A DNA stretch of 64,000 bases, taken from contig JABAQM010000001.1 in NCBI GenBank assembly GCA_019187105.1, forward strand, positions 1,178,001-1,242,000, written 5' to 3'. Below are positions 46,796 through 55,491 of this stretch, in pieces. The DNA comes from Fimbriimonadaceae bacterium (GTDB lineage: Bacteria; Armatimonadota; Fimbriimonadia; Fimbriimonadales; Fimbriimonadaceae). The notes under the pieces were generated by a model that saw nothing but the letters and a program-made list of their open reading frames with translations, did no database searches and had not been told where the DNA came from. The translations under genes were made by a program, and so were the position numbers. How positions within the stretch are numbered: position 1 is the stretch's first letter; the number at the start of each line of letters is the position of its first letter.

Positions 46796-47365
46796 ATGCC
46801 GCGCGCCGGGGTCATCGCGATCCAAGGGGATTTCGAAAAGCACCTCACCGCGCTCTCCAAGTTAGGAGCCTATACCCTTGAGGTTCGCACGCCGGAAGAC
46901 CTCGCCAAGGTCGACCGGGTCATTATTCCGGGCGGCGAGAGCACGACCGTCGGCAGGCTAATGGACCGGTTCGGCCTGGGGTCGGCGCTGATTGAGCGGG
47001 CCCACCAAGGCATGCCGATCTGGGGCACGTGCATGGGGATGATCATCCTTGCCAAGGAGGTCGAAGACTATGACCAGTTCCGGCTCGGACTTTTGGATAT
47101 CACGGTCCGCCGCAACGCATTCGGCGCCCAGGTACACAGCTTCGAGGACGAAGTTTCCATTCCTGCTCTCGGTGAGCCGCTCACCGCAGTTTTCATTCGC
47201 GCTCCCGTGGTGACCCGCTGCGGTGAGGGAGTGGAGGTCCTGGCCTCGTATCGCGACGAAATCGTTGCGGTGCGGCAAGGCTCGGTGCTGGGCACGGCGT
47301 TCCACCCCGAGCTAACCGACGACACGCGCCTGCACGAGTGGTTTCTTAGTTGGCAATTGCCTTAG
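46796..47365 (+). CDS. pdxT: PLP synthase glutaminase subunit PdxT
   Basis: 189 residues, normal for PdxT. The start MPRAGVIAIQGDFEKHL leads to the oxyanion/phosphate motif GGESTTVGRLM, nucleophile Cys in WGTCMGMI and the His-Glu of the triad in AFHPELTDD. It releases ammonia from glutamine for PdxS, whose gene is 33 kb away at 12250. TACACT 6 nt upstream and no Shine-Dalgarno point to leaderless translation. An open frame upstream to 46355 is arginase shadow. Confidence 0.95.
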   Translation: MPRAGVIAIQGDFEKHLTALSKLGAYTLEVRTPEDLAKVDRVIIPGGESTTVGRLMDRFGLGSALIERAHQGMPIWGTCMGMIILAKEVEDYDQFRLGLLDITVRRNAFGAQVHSFEDEVSIPALGEPLTAVFIRAPVVTRCGEGVEVLASYRDEIVAVRQGSVLGTAFHPELTDDTRLHEWFLSWQLP

Positions 47366-48612
47366 ACGGGCAGGCCATTGGGTGAGTCGATCTTTGCCCG
47401 CCTTTGCGAGCGGAGCAGTTCATCGTAGACGGTCGTGTCGGCAAAGGCATCGTTGCAGATCACGGCCGTTCGACCATCCTCCTCAATCTGGACGAAGCGT
47501 CCAATCGCGAGACCGAAGCGGCGAAGCTCGGAGACCACCGCCTTGCGGGGATCGAATTCCATCGTCCGCTTCCCTGCGCTCACCGTCCACTGATCGTGCT
47601 GAATGAAGAGGTGTCGGGTCCCGAGAACGTAGTGTCCAGGCAGCTGCGTGAGGATGGCGGCAGGAACGGCCCAGAACACACCGCCCAATCCTAACCCGTT
47701 TGAACTCATGCCCAGGAGCAGGACGGCGATCAGTCCCAAAAGGACCAATCCGAAGAAGTTGCCGAGAAACTGACCGGTGGGCCGGGCAGCGTGGGTTGTG
47801 AATTCGGTAGGACCCAAGCGATCTAAAAGATCCAGCTGCCTCGCCGCGAGCCTGCCCTGGAGATTGAAGGTCATCGAGGTCCCAATGCCGAGGACGAGAA
47901 TGACCGCTGGGAGAACCATCTCGGCACCCATGCCCTCACCACGAAGCAACAGCCACGCACAGATCGAAAGAACGATCGATCCACTGGCCACGGCGCCACC
48001 GAGAAAACGATCTCGATGCGAATCCTCGAGGACCGGCGTGAAGACCTCTTTGATGCCGAATCGCGGCACCCGATCCAGCATCTCCCTTCGGAATGCTTCA
48101 AGTTCGGGGAATGTAATCAGCGACGTGCCAAGGGTAAGTTTGGCCACTTCGCTGCCGCTCACGTCGACGAACTCGACCCACGTCGTCCGTGTGTTTTTCT
48201 TGAGGCGGAACCCGAGGAATTCGTCCCAAGTCCCCGAGTTGACGATCTTGCCTTTCTTCCGAGCCTCCCAACCGACGGGGCCGAGAGCAATCTGGTCGGC
48301 CTTAAAGTGCCGACCTTCATACCAGAAAATCAAGAGCGTGACGACAAGGCCTCCCAGCGGAAAACCGAGCGCAGCCAGGGCTAACTCTTCCCAACCCGTC
48401 ACCGCAATAATGAACGCCGCCAACAGAAACAGGCCGCTGCCGAAATAGAGGAGGGTCATCCTGAGCGAAGCCATGTCGGTGGGAAGGAAAAAGGCAACCC
48501 GACGCTCACCGTCACCTTCAGTCACGGGCTCGACACGGGCATTAAGAGCTACTTCCCGCTCACCTGAAAGCGGGATTAACGACTTTGGCAACCGGCGTGT
48601 CAACCTTCGCAT
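47362..48612 (-). CDS. Multi-span membrane protein, paralog of the upstream gene
   Basis: 416 residues with about six hydrophobic segments: a pair near 50-95 (LYFGSGLFLLAAFIIAVTGW, GFPLGGLVVTLLIFWYEG), a pair near 205-250 and another near 270-320. Soluble stretches lie between. The C-terminus reads GRTAVICNDAFADTTVYDELLRS, parallel to SVEVINDSFGDEFLLEILNR in the next gene, so the pair arose by duplication. The start ATG 48612 lies 53 bp inside the upstream gene. No known family is recognised. Confidence 0.75.
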   Translation of the reverse strand: MRRLTRRLPKSLIPLSGEREVALNARVEPVTEGDGERRVAFFLPTDMASLRMTLLYFGSGLFLLAAFIIAVTGWEELALAALGFPLGGLVVTLLIFWYEGRHFKADQIALGPVGWEARKKGKIVNSGTWDEFLGFRLKKNTRTTWVEFVDVSGSEVAKLTLGTSLITFPELEAFRREMLDRVPRFGIKEVFTPVLEDSHRDRFLGGAVASGSIVLSICAWLLLRGEGMGAEMVLPAVILVLGIGTSMTFNLQGRLAARQLDLLDRLGPTEFTTHAARPTGQFLGNFFGLVLLGLIAVLLLGMSSNGLGLGGVFWAVPAAILTQLPGHYVLGTRHLFIQHDQWTVSAGKRTMEFDPRKAVVSELRRFGLAIGRFVQIEEDGRTAVICNDAFADTTVYDELLRSQRRAKIDSPNGLPV

Positions 48613-49852
48613 TCGATATCACCCGATTCAGTATCTCTAACAAGAATTCGTCGCCAAAACTGTCGTTGATGACCTCAACGGATTGCTTGGCATCTGAAAT
48701 TAAGAGGTTCTGAGGAGCAAGAAACATTCGCTCCGGCTGGCAACATACCGAACATTCGGCAGGGTCGAAGTAGAAAGTCCTGTCCTTCGTCTGCACAACT
48801 ATCTCGTCGTTGCTTACGAAGACGTGCCGCCCACGGCATCTCAGATTTCGGTAATTCTCAAGCCCACTAAAGCCCAAGAAGAGCATGAAGAGGCCGACGA
48901 ACGGGCTGGCGACAAAAACCAGGGCCCCAAAAGAAAGCAGTGGGAAAGGCGCTGCCAACGAAAGCAGGTCGCCGAAACTCCGCGCTCGTAGCGGCCTGAC
49001 CTCTTGCGTCGACCATCGAAGATTGGCAATCTGATCACGGGCCAGTGCCTGTAGCCGAACCCACCGGGCATGACGGAGCGAAACCCAGACCAGCATCGTC
49101 GCCCCAATGACGAGCACTCCGGTGGCGAGCCACGTATTGAGATCCCAGCCAGAGACGGCGGTCAGTAGCCAAGCTCCGCAACCGGTGACGCCGAGGATGA
49201 GGGCAATTGATAGGGTGGTCGAGCGCGCCAGGCTCTGAAGGACGTTTCCCCTTGTCGCGGGCCAGTGTTCTCGCACTGCATTCGCACTGAGTCGTAGGTC
49301 CAGTTCCTCAATGAGCGAGGGGAACTGCTGGAATTCGTAGACGGAACTGCCCAACAGAACTCTGGAGTTCACAGCGCCGGCCGCATCAAGCATCTCGAGA
49401 TACTGGTATCCGCTTTCCTGAATGAACCGGTAGCCCCCAAAATCGGCCCATGGCTCATCTGCCAACAAGCCTTCGTGCCCAGTCGCGCGCCAACCGTTCT
49501 CGTCGAATGTCAGCTTCGTTGCCCGAAAGTTGCGAACCGGTAAACGGCCCAACAGCGCCAGTATCGAGTACAACAGCGCACCGCACGACAGAGTTATTAC
49601 TGCTCCGCGGAAGACAAAGAACGCCCCTTGGATCGCTGCAACAATGCCGACCACGCAAAGAACGCTGACGAGAACCATCTCGCGCTTGTTGGATTCGTTT
49701 GGTAGGTGGAAACAAACGGTTCCGCCGATTCGCTCCACCGACCGCTGCTCAACATGCCCAGTCCGACCGTACCACTGAACGATCGCACCCCAGGCGCGGC
49801 GAAGCTTGCCGGGAGGGCCGACTGGATTAGATTCCCGCCGACGTCGAGTCAT
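48560..49852 (-). CDS. Multi-span membrane protein, paralog of the downstream gene
   Basis: 430 residues with a basic N-terminus (MTRRRRESNP), a hydrophobic pair (VLVSVLCVVGIVAAIQGAFF, VITLSCGALLYSILALLG), a second pair near 210-260 and a third near 310-345. Its layout and C-terminal motif match the gene at 47362. It may sense or transport something in the inner membrane; nothing in the sequence identifies it. ATG 49852 gives the first basic stretch; TATCAT is 9 nt upstream. Confidence 0.75.
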   Translation of the reverse strand: MTRRRRESNPVGPPGKLRRAWGAIVQWYGRTGHVEQRSVERIGGTVCFHLPNESNKREMVLVSVLCVVGIVAAIQGAFFVFRGAVITLSCGALLYSILALLGRLPVRNFRATKLTFDENGWRATGHEGLLADEPWADFGGYRFIQESGYQYLEMLDAAGAVNSRVLLGSSVYEFQQFPSLIEELDLRLSANAVREHWPATRGNVLQSLARSTTLSIALILGVTGCGAWLLTAVSGWDLNTWLATGVLVIGATMLVWVSLRHARWVRLQALARDQIANLRWSTQEVRPLRARSFGDLLSLAAPFPLLSFGALVFVASPFVGLFMLFLGFSGLENYRNLRCRGRHVFVSNDEIVVQTKDRTFYFDPAECSVCCQPERMFLAPQNLLISDAKQSVEVINDSFGDEFLLEILNRVISNAKVDTPVAKVVNPAFR

Positions 49853-49887
49853 TGGCCTAACATGATACGACCGCACGAGGAAGGGGC

Positions 49888-49931
49888 CGAAAAATTAAGA
49901 AGCCCCGCTCCGAGGGCTGGAGTCGAGGCTT
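49888..49931 (-). terminator. Intrinsic terminator of the pil-aro-rpe-ribD operon
   Basis: On the minus strand AAGCC...GGCTT with an inner CTCC...GGAG stem is followed by CTTAATTTTT, about 95 nt after the ribD stop. Confidence 0.8.
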
Positions 49932-50024
49932 TAGGGGGGAGGAAGGAAATATCCACTTGTAGGACGCGACCCCTGAAAGTGGTGTTCCGAGGAATTCTGC
50001 GAAATCGCCGTTCATACGGGAAAT

Positions 50025-51044
50025 TTAGGTTCTCCGGTACCTAAGAGCAACGTCCGCGCCGAGCCGGAAGGTTTCCATCAGGTTCAATTTGGTTTCCTGA
50101 CCCCCTAAAAATGCTGGGGTCCCATCACCTAGCGTACAGGGAGCAATCAAGACAATGAGCTCGTCAAACGTGGCGTCTTGTAGGAACGATGCCGTTGTCC
50201 GGGGCCCTCCTTCCACCAGAACCCCGATCTCGCCGTTGGCAAACAACGCCCCCGCAACCGACTTTGGACTGAGTTCCGGTGCATGGATCTCAAAGTCCTC
50301 GGCCGCGGCCGAGTCTACGAGCCGAAAGGCCCTCCCCGGACCTTTGAATAACCGGGCATCGTGAGGAACACGGCGGTTTGGGTCGATAACGTAGCGGCTC
50401 GGTTGATTGACGACCTCCGGAATTCGGGAGGTAAGCAGGGGATCGTCGATAACGGCCGTGGACGCTCCGATCAGAACCGCCCCCATTTCCGCCCGGAGCT
50501 GGTGAGTCCAAGTTCTTGCTTCCTCGCCCGTCAGGTCCGTTCGCGTCCCTTCTCGGGCAGCAACCTTGCCATCCAGCGACATCGCCAGCTTCAGGATGAT
50601 GTACGGTCGCTTGTGGCGCATGGCATGGAGAAAGGTCGGGTTTGCGGCCTCACAATCGGACTCGAGCACGCCGGAGTCCACAACCAACCCCGCCTCACGG
50701 AGCCGCTCCGCCCCGCCGGCCGCTCGAGGATTCGGATCGGGCGCACCGATCACCACGCGGGCCACGCCCGCTTTCAGGAGCGCCTCGGTGCAGGGCGGCG
50801 TTCTGCCGTGGTGGTTGCAGGGCTCAAGCGTGACGTATGCCGTTGCGCCGTGACTGAGCGCGCCCGCTTCCGATAAGGCATTAACTTCAGCATGGGGCTG
50901 CCCTGCCGCCAAATGGCTCCCTAGGCCCACTAGACGGCCATTCTGGACGATGCAGCAGCCGACACGGGGATTTGGTGCAGGAAAGCCATGCGCGGCCTGT
51001 TCGACGGCCAGGCGCATCCAGCGTTCATCTTCGCTTCTGGGCAT
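50025..51044 (-). CDS. ribD: Bifunctional riboflavin deaminase/reductase RibD
   Basis: 339 residues. The deaminase domain shows HAEVNAL and the zinc motif PCNHHGRTPPC; the C-terminal half is the reductase (MSLDGKVAAREGTRTDLTGE). It turns the GTP-derived pyrimidine into the 5-amino-6-ribitylamino uracil phosphate. ATG 51044 has GAGG 3 nt upstream and overlaps the preceding small gene by 20 bp. It is the last gene before the terminator; no FMN riboswitch is found upstream and no other rib genes are near. Confidence 0.95.
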   Translation of the reverse strand: MPRSEDERWMRLAVEQAAHGFPAPNPRVGCCIVQNGRLVGLGSHLAAGQPHAEVNALSEAGALSHGATAYVTLEPCNHHGRTPPCTEALLKAGVARVVIGAPDPNPRAAGGAERLREAGLVVDSGVLESDCEAANPTFLHAMRHKRPYIILKLAMSLDGKVAAREGTRTDLTGEEARTWTHQLRAEMGAVLIGASTAVIDDPLLTSRIPEVVNQPSRYVIDPNRRVPHDARLFKGPGRAFRLVDSAAAEDFEIHAPELSPKSVAGALFANGEIGVLVEGGPRTTASFLQDATFDELIVLIAPCTLGDGTPAFLGGQETKLNLMETFRLGADVALRYRRT

Positions 51045-51321
51045 GGTCCTCTAAGGTGCTCTCGATCAGGCCCTGCAGGTTCTTACCGGACTCTTCGAGG
51101 AATTCCTTGCGCGTTCTTCGCATCACGAGGAGGGCCAGGATCGCAGTGACCAGAAAAACGGTGGCGGTGAGTCCGAAGTACATGAGCACCCGCAGGCCGT
51201 AGCGAGCCAGCTCTTGCTTGGTCGCGGTGTCGGCGGGCTTCGGTCCAACGATCCAGGGCCACCCGACCAGCAGGACAACGCCAGTGAGAAAGAACGCAGT
51301 CGTCCAGATCTTCAGGCGCAT
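51025..51321 (-). CDS. Small two-helix membrane protein
   Basis: 98 residues with two hydrophobic helices (IWTTAFFLTGVVLLVGWPWI and YFGLTATVFLVTAILALLVM) and a charged C-terminal tail KNLQGLIESTLEDHAQKRR. ATG 51321 overlaps the rpe stop by 10 bp, so it is coupled to rpe. No family is recognised. Confidence 0.8.
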   Translation of the reverse strand: MRLKIWTTAFFLTGVVLLVGWPWIVGPKPADTATKQELARYGLRVLMYFGLTATVFLVTAILALLVMRRTRKEFLEESGKNLQGLIESTLEDHAQKRR

Positions 51322-51956
51322 GCCGACCGGAGCCTCGCCACGCCTTCTTCCGGTGTCGAAGCGCTGGAAAGGAAGCTGCCGGCAACGAAGGTATCGGCGC
51401 CGGCCCGCCATGCCGCTCCGATCGTCTCCGCGTCGATCCCGCCATCGACCTCGACCGACAGATGGGGGGCAAGCTCCCGAATCCGCCGGACCTTCGCAAG
51501 ACAGGAGGGGATCAGGCATTGTCCACCCCAACCTGGGTTGACGGTCATAACCAAGGCAAGGTCCAAGTCGTCCTTCAGCTCGAGGATCGGTTCCACCGGG
51601 GTGCCGGGGTTGATCGCCAAGCCGGCTTGGACCCCTAACGACTTCAGGTGCTGAACGAGGCGATGGGCGTGGTTAGTGGCCTCGGCGTGGAAGACAACTC
51701 TAGAGCACCCGGCGGCAATAAAGGCGTCAAAGTGCCGCTCAGGGGTCTCGGTCATGAGGTGGACCTCGAACGGCGTCGCTACGATCTTACGCAGGTCAGC
51801 CACCCAACCGGCGCCAAAGGTGATAGGAGGGACAAACTGCCCATCCATCACGTCAAAATGCAGCCACTCCGTCTGGGCCGCTTCGAGCGCTCGGACGAAC
51901 GCCGGCAGCCGCTCCAGAGGGCAGGAAAGGATAGAAGGCGCGAGCCTCGGCTTCAC
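51312..51956 (-). CDS. rpe: Ribulose-phosphate 3-epimerase, GTG start
   Basis: 214 residues, the normal length. Active-site pieces are in order: APSILSCP, HFDVMDGQFVPPITFG, the metal-binding VMTVNPGWGGQCLIPS and VEVDGGID. It interconverts ribulose-5-phosphate and xylulose-5-phosphate in the pentose phosphate pathway. The GTG at 51956 overlaps the pseudokinase stop as GTGA. Its place after a PASTA kinase-like gene recalls the prkC-rsgA-rpe order of Bacillus. Confidence 0.96.
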   Translation of the reverse strand: MKPRLAPSILSCPLERLPAFVRALEAAQTEWLHFDVMDGQFVPPITFGAGWVADLRKIVATPFEVHLMTETPERHFDAFIAAGCSRVVFHAEATNHAHRLVQHLKSLGVQAGLAINPGTPVEPILELKDDLDLALVMTVNPGWGGQCLIPSCLAKVRRIRELAPHLSVEVDGGIDAETIGAAWRAGADTFVAGSFLSSASTPEEGVARLRSACA

Positions 51957-53689
51957 TCGGGACTCCCCACGGCCTTTGCCCGTTTTTGCATGACGAGCTC
52001 GCCATCGAAAAAGATCCGGAAGATCGCCGACTCGCCGTAGCCGATCGCCTCGACTTCGAATTCTTCTCCGGGAGAGTGGTCTTCCTCGTAGACGGTGCGC
52101 GTTTCCCTGGCATCGGTAATGTCCACGCGCACGGTTGCTGCGGAATCGTCGATCGGCATCTTGATCTTCAGCGTGTACTTGCTCGGCTTCGAATCTGCCG
52201 CGGTTGAAGTCGACCGGGCGTTATCGCCGCCGCTCACGTCGACGCGAATCCGGGTCCAGCGTTCCACGCGCTTTCGAGGCTCAGGGATCTGGTTGACGAT
52301 CTTGCCGACATCGATGTGCCGATCGCGAACCGTGCGTACATTGGAGTCCAGCTCGAGCTGGAGGTTCGCAAGAAGGGACTTTGCGTCGTCGACGGTGCGA
52401 CCGCGGAGATCGGGAACATCGACAAACTTGCTGCCCTGACTGACGATCACCGACACAAAGGACCGCACCTGTGCTCCGGGAGGTGGGTTGGATTCCAGGA
52501 TCGCGCCGTCGGGAAACTGCTCGCTTGGACGCTTGCCGGCGATCTTCATCGTCAGCCCCATGTCCTGGAGGCGTGCACTCGCTTCGTTGCTGCTCAGGCC
52601 GACCACGTTTGGCACCTTGACCAGCTTTTTCTTGTTAACGTTGAACCACCCCCACGCCCCGATCGTTACGACGAGCACGCCCAAGCAGACGTACACGGAC
52701 CACATCAGCCATGGCGGCACATCCGGCTGCACCACATCGCGAGATGCCTTGGGCGGCTTCTTGTCGGCCGGATTGGCGACGTTAAGCTTCGGCACCACGT
52801 CCGGGACTGGTTGCGCCTTTGGTTGAACACGATCGCCACCGATCGGCCATGAAATCGGGCGACCGAACCTCAGCGCATCATTCAACGCTCGCAGATCGCG
52901 CAGCATCGCCGCCGCGTTGGCATATCGATGGATGGGATCCTTGGAGAGCGTCTTCTTAACGATCTCTTCGAGCACGATGGGAACTGCGGGGTTGATTGAC
53001 CTAAGATTTGGCACCGGCGCCGTGCTGTGCTTCATGGCCACGACCATCGGGGAATCACCCACGAAGGGCTGACGCCCGGTCAGCATTTCGAAGAGCAGAA
53101 TTCCTACCCCGTAGAGATCGGTGGCCGGCGAGACCATGCTGCCGGAGTTGATCTCAGGCGCCAAATACGGCGCCATGTCCGGCAGGGCCACAGCCCCCGC
53201 GGTCCGACTGCTGCTGTACGCCTCCCAGATGCCGGTGTTGCGCAACTTGACGGCGCCATTGGCCGAGACGATGACGTTACGCGAGGACACATCGCCATGG
53301 GTCACTCCGGCGCGGTGAGCGGCGTCGAGCGCTTCGGCGATTCCGATCGCGACGCTGACCGCCACAGGCGCCGAAAGGGGGGCTAACTTACGAATCCGGT
53401 CCTGAAGCGTAAATCCTGGCGAGAGATCTCCGACGATGAATGCAGAACCATCATGGTCGTCGACTTCCAGTACCCGCTCGATGCCCTCATGCTGCAGCTG
53501 GCTTAGGTTGCCCACGACTTCGCGGAGTTTCTCGATGAAACGCGCTTCGCGGTCGAATGGAGGCTGGAGAACACGTACGGCGACTTCGCGACCGGTAACC
53601 CGGTCCTTTGCCTTATACAGGACGAACATCGCATCTTCGTCGACCTGTTCGACGAGTTCATAGCGAATGCGCAGGATGGCCCCGATCAT
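51953..53689 (-). CDS. PASTA-domain pseudokinase (PknB/PrkC-like, catalytic residues lost)
   Basis: 578 residues: kinase-like domain (about 8-270), one transmembrane helix (WSVYVCLGVLVVTIGAWGW, near 328-346), then two PASTA domains (PNVVGLSSNEASARLQDMGL and VPDLRGRTVDDAKSLLANL) and a C-terminal beta-rich tail. Catalysis is not expected: the Gly-rich loop has no glycines (VDEDAMFV), VAIK is VAVR (Arg39), HRD is HGD (131-133) and DFG is NTG (151-153). APE-like LAPE and other structural parts remain. PASTA domains bind peptidoglycan in known proteins, so it may sense the wall and act as a scaffold. It is coupled to both neighbours by ATGA and GTGA. Confidence 0.9.
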   Translation of the reverse strand: MIGAILRIRYELVEQVDEDAMFVLYKAKDRVTGREVAVRVLQPPFDREARFIEKLREVVGNLSQLQHEGIERVLEVDDHDGSAFIVGDLSPGFTLQDRIRKLAPLSAPVAVSVAIGIAEALDAAHRAGVTHGDVSSRNVIVSANGAVKLRNTGIWEAYSSSRTAGAVALPDMAPYLAPEINSGSMVSPATDLYGVGILLFEMLTGRQPFVGDSPMVVAMKHSTAPVPNLRSINPAVPIVLEEIVKKTLSKDPIHRYANAAAMLRDLRALNDALRFGRPISWPIGGDRVQPKAQPVPDVVPKLNVANPADKKPPKASRDVVQPDVPPWLMWSVYVCLGVLVVTIGAWGWFNVNKKKLVKVPNVVGLSSNEASARLQDMGLTMKIAGKRPSEQFPDGAILESNPPPGAQVRSFVSVIVSQGSKFVDVPDLRGRTVDDAKSLLANLQLELDSNVRTVRDRHIDVGKIVNQIPEPRKRVERWTRIRVDVSGGDNARSTSTAADSKPSKYTLKIKMPIDDSAATVRVDITDARETRTVYEEDHSPGEEFEVEAIGYGESAIFRIFFDGELVMQKRAKAVGSPE

Positions 53690-53907
53690 CCGGCATCCTC
53701 CGCTCGCTTTTGATGGTCGTTTACGAAACCGATGGCGATGCCGCCGCCAAGCACGATAAGCGCCAGCATCGAGATTGCCGGCGTGTCGATGGCCGAGCTA
53801 TAGCTGATCGGGTTTCCGAAGGCAGCAGCGTATTGACTAGCCAAATACCCTCCACCCATCAGCACGAGGGCCGTAACAATAAGAATGGACCGCAAGAGCT
53901 CGATCAT
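53686..53907 (-). CDS. Very small two-helix membrane protein
   Basis: 73 residues with helices LRSILIVTALVLMGGGYLAS and ISMLALIVLGGGIAIGFV. Its start overlaps the aroB stop as ATGA and its stop overlaps the pseudokinase start as ATGA, so it is firmly part of the operon. No homolog is recognised; it may pair with the pseudokinase in the membrane. Confidence 0.8.
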   Translation of the reverse strand: MIELLRSILIVTALVLMGGGYLASQYAAAFGNPISYSSAIDTPAISMLALIVLGGGIAIGFVNDHQKRAEDAG

Positions 53908-54926
53908 GCGTGCAGTAGGTTGCGAACCGTGTCCAATGGAATGTTATCGACAAGTTTACACCGACCAACTCTTTCCAGCAGGCTCATGGTCAGCCCCTCG
54001 CCCTGGCGTTTCTTGTCGACCAGCATTGCCTTCAAGACGTCATCCGCGTCCCAGACGCCGTTCCAATCCGTCGGCAGACCGGCACCCGCGAGTCCTTCAA
54101 TAACCTTAACGACGGCTTCAGGCTCGGTAACCCCAAGCTTGGCGCCAACCTTGGCTTCGATCGCCATCCCAATAGCCACGGCCTCGCCGTGTAAGAGCTC
54201 ACGGTAGCCGAGCATCCGCTCGATCGCGTGGCCAACGGTGTGTCCGAAGTTGAGAATCGCGCGAAGGCCCGTTGTTTCAAACTCATCCTCGATAACGACG
54301 CGAGCCTTATGTCGGACGCAGAGCTCGATAAGGTCCTGAAGCCCAGCGGTATCCGCCCTCCACTGGGTTCCCGAGAGGGTTCCGACAAGATCGGCATCCA
54401 TGATGAAGCCGTACTTCCAAACCTCCGCCATCCCATTCGTGAACTGCCTTTGGGGAAGCGTTTGCAGAAACTCGTTCGCGATCCTGACCTCTGCGGGTGG
54501 ATGAAAGGCCCCGGCGAGGTTCTTTCCAGCCCGGAGATCGATCCCGACCTTTCCCCCAACGGAACTGTCGACCATCGCCAGCAATGACGTCGGTATCTGG
54601 ATGTAACGCACCCCGCGCATGTAGGCCGCGGCGGCATAGCCTGCGAGATCCCCGACCACCCCACCCCCCCAAGCCACCACGGTCCCATTCCGGCGGAGTC
54701 CCTCTTCGCCCAACCACTCGAGAACGTCTTCAAATACGCGGACCGTCTTGGAACTCTCGCCGGCGGGCACGACCTTAAGGGACCGCCAGCTACGCGCCAT
54801 CTCTGGCCACGCAGCAGCCACGTTGGTGTCGGTCACGACCAGGGCCTCTTCCAACCCCTTGGTGACCTCGCCAATCGGAAGGAACCGTACGGAGTAGCTG
54901 GACCGCGATGTCTTGATTTCAACCAT
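53904..54926 (-). CDS. aroB: 3-dehydroquinate synthase
   Basis: 340 residues. The NAD-binding glycine-rich stretch GGGVVGDLAGYAAAAYMRG and the signature IQIPTSLLAMVDSSVGGKVG are both intact, as is the metal-binding His in NFGHTVGHAIE. It makes dehydroquinate from DAHP, the second step of the shikimate pathway. ATG 54926 overlaps the aroK stop by 8 bp. It is a little shorter than Escherichia coli AroB (362). Confidence 0.96.
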   Translation of the reverse strand: MVEIKTSRSSYSVRFLPIGEVTKGLEEALVVTDTNVAAAWPEMARSWRSLKVVPAGESSKTVRVFEDVLEWLGEEGLRRNGTVVAWGGGVVGDLAGYAAAAYMRGVRYIQIPTSLLAMVDSSVGGKVGIDLRAGKNLAGAFHPPAEVRIANEFLQTLPQRQFTNGMAEVWKYGFIMDADLVGTLSGTQWRADTAGLQDLIELCVRHKARVVIEDEFETTGLRAILNFGHTVGHAIERMLGYRELLHGEAVAIGMAIEAKVGAKLGVTEPEAVVKVIEGLAGAGLPTDWNGVWDADDVLKAMLVDKKRQGEGLTMSLLERVGRCKLVDNIPLDTVRNLLHA

Positions 54927-55431
54927 GGCGCTCGATCTCCTCGATGGCGATCCGAGCTACGGTTTCGGGATCGTCGCCATGCAGATGAAGGTGGATTTCG
55001 GCCTGTTCATAGAGGGGCCTTCGCCGGGAGAGCAGATCCAAAACCCGTTGTTCCCAGCCTTCTTCGACCAGCAACGGCCGGCGATGCCGGCCCCGCTCCA
55101 AGCGCTCGAGGAGCACTTCAGTTTTGACATCGAGGAACACCGTGAGACCAAGCCGGCGCATTTCGATCCAATTGGCTTCGCGCTGGACGATCCCTCCGCC
55201 CGTTGCCAGAACATAGGCGCCCGGGTCGAGGCTGCGCAGCAAGGCGGTTTCGTGGTCCCGAAATGCGGCTTCGCCGTATACGGCAAACAGGCGGGCGACG
55301 CTATGCCCTAGCCGGTGCTGGAGCAGCATATCGCTGTCGACAAACTCACGCTTGGATGCGGCGGCCATCGCTCTGCCGATGGTCGATTTGCCTGACCCCA
55401 TCATGCCCACCAAAATCCACGCCCTGTCCAT
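54919..55431 (-). CDS. aroK: Shikimate kinase
   Basis: 170 residues, normal length. Walker A is GMMGSGKST, followed by DSDMLL, FRDHETALL and the substrate loop ATGGGIV, then the LID region RGRHRRPLL. It phosphorylates shikimate with ATP. The ATG at 55431 (MDRAWILVGMMG) has no Shine-Dalgarno and lies 10 nt after a hairpin; a GTG at 55470 is inside the hairpin and gives an unusual N-terminus. It overlaps aroB by 8 bp. The pilQ-aroK-aroB order matches proteobacteria. Confidence 0.95.
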   Translation of the reverse strand: MDRAWILVGMMGSGKSTIGRAMAAASKREFVDSDMLLQHRLGHSVARLFAVYGEAAFRDHETALLRSLDPGAYVLATGGGIVQREANWIEMRRLGLTVFLDVKTEVLLERLERGRHRRPLLVEEGWEQRVLDLLSRRRPLYEQAEIHLHLHGDDPETVARIAIEEIERHG

Positions 55432-55441
55432 AAATATGAAA

Positions 55442-55469
55442 TGGCGGCAAGCCAGAAGGCTTGCCGCCA
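55442..55469 (-). terminator. Hairpin between the secretin gene and aroK
   Basis: A perfect 12-bp stem, tggcggcaagcc with ggcttgccgcca, around agaa. The minus-strand sequence after it is ATTTCATATTTATG, T-rich but with no solid T-run, and it contains the aroK ATG. It may be a partial terminator or an attenuator rather than a full stop. Confidence 0.55.
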
Positions 55470-55491
55470 CGTTTTACCCACCTTTGTCAGG

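Noticed and set aside
50025-51044. FMN riboswitch upstream of ribD
   Set aside because: ribD is an internal operon gene overlapping its neighbour by 20 bp; there is no leader for a riboswitch.
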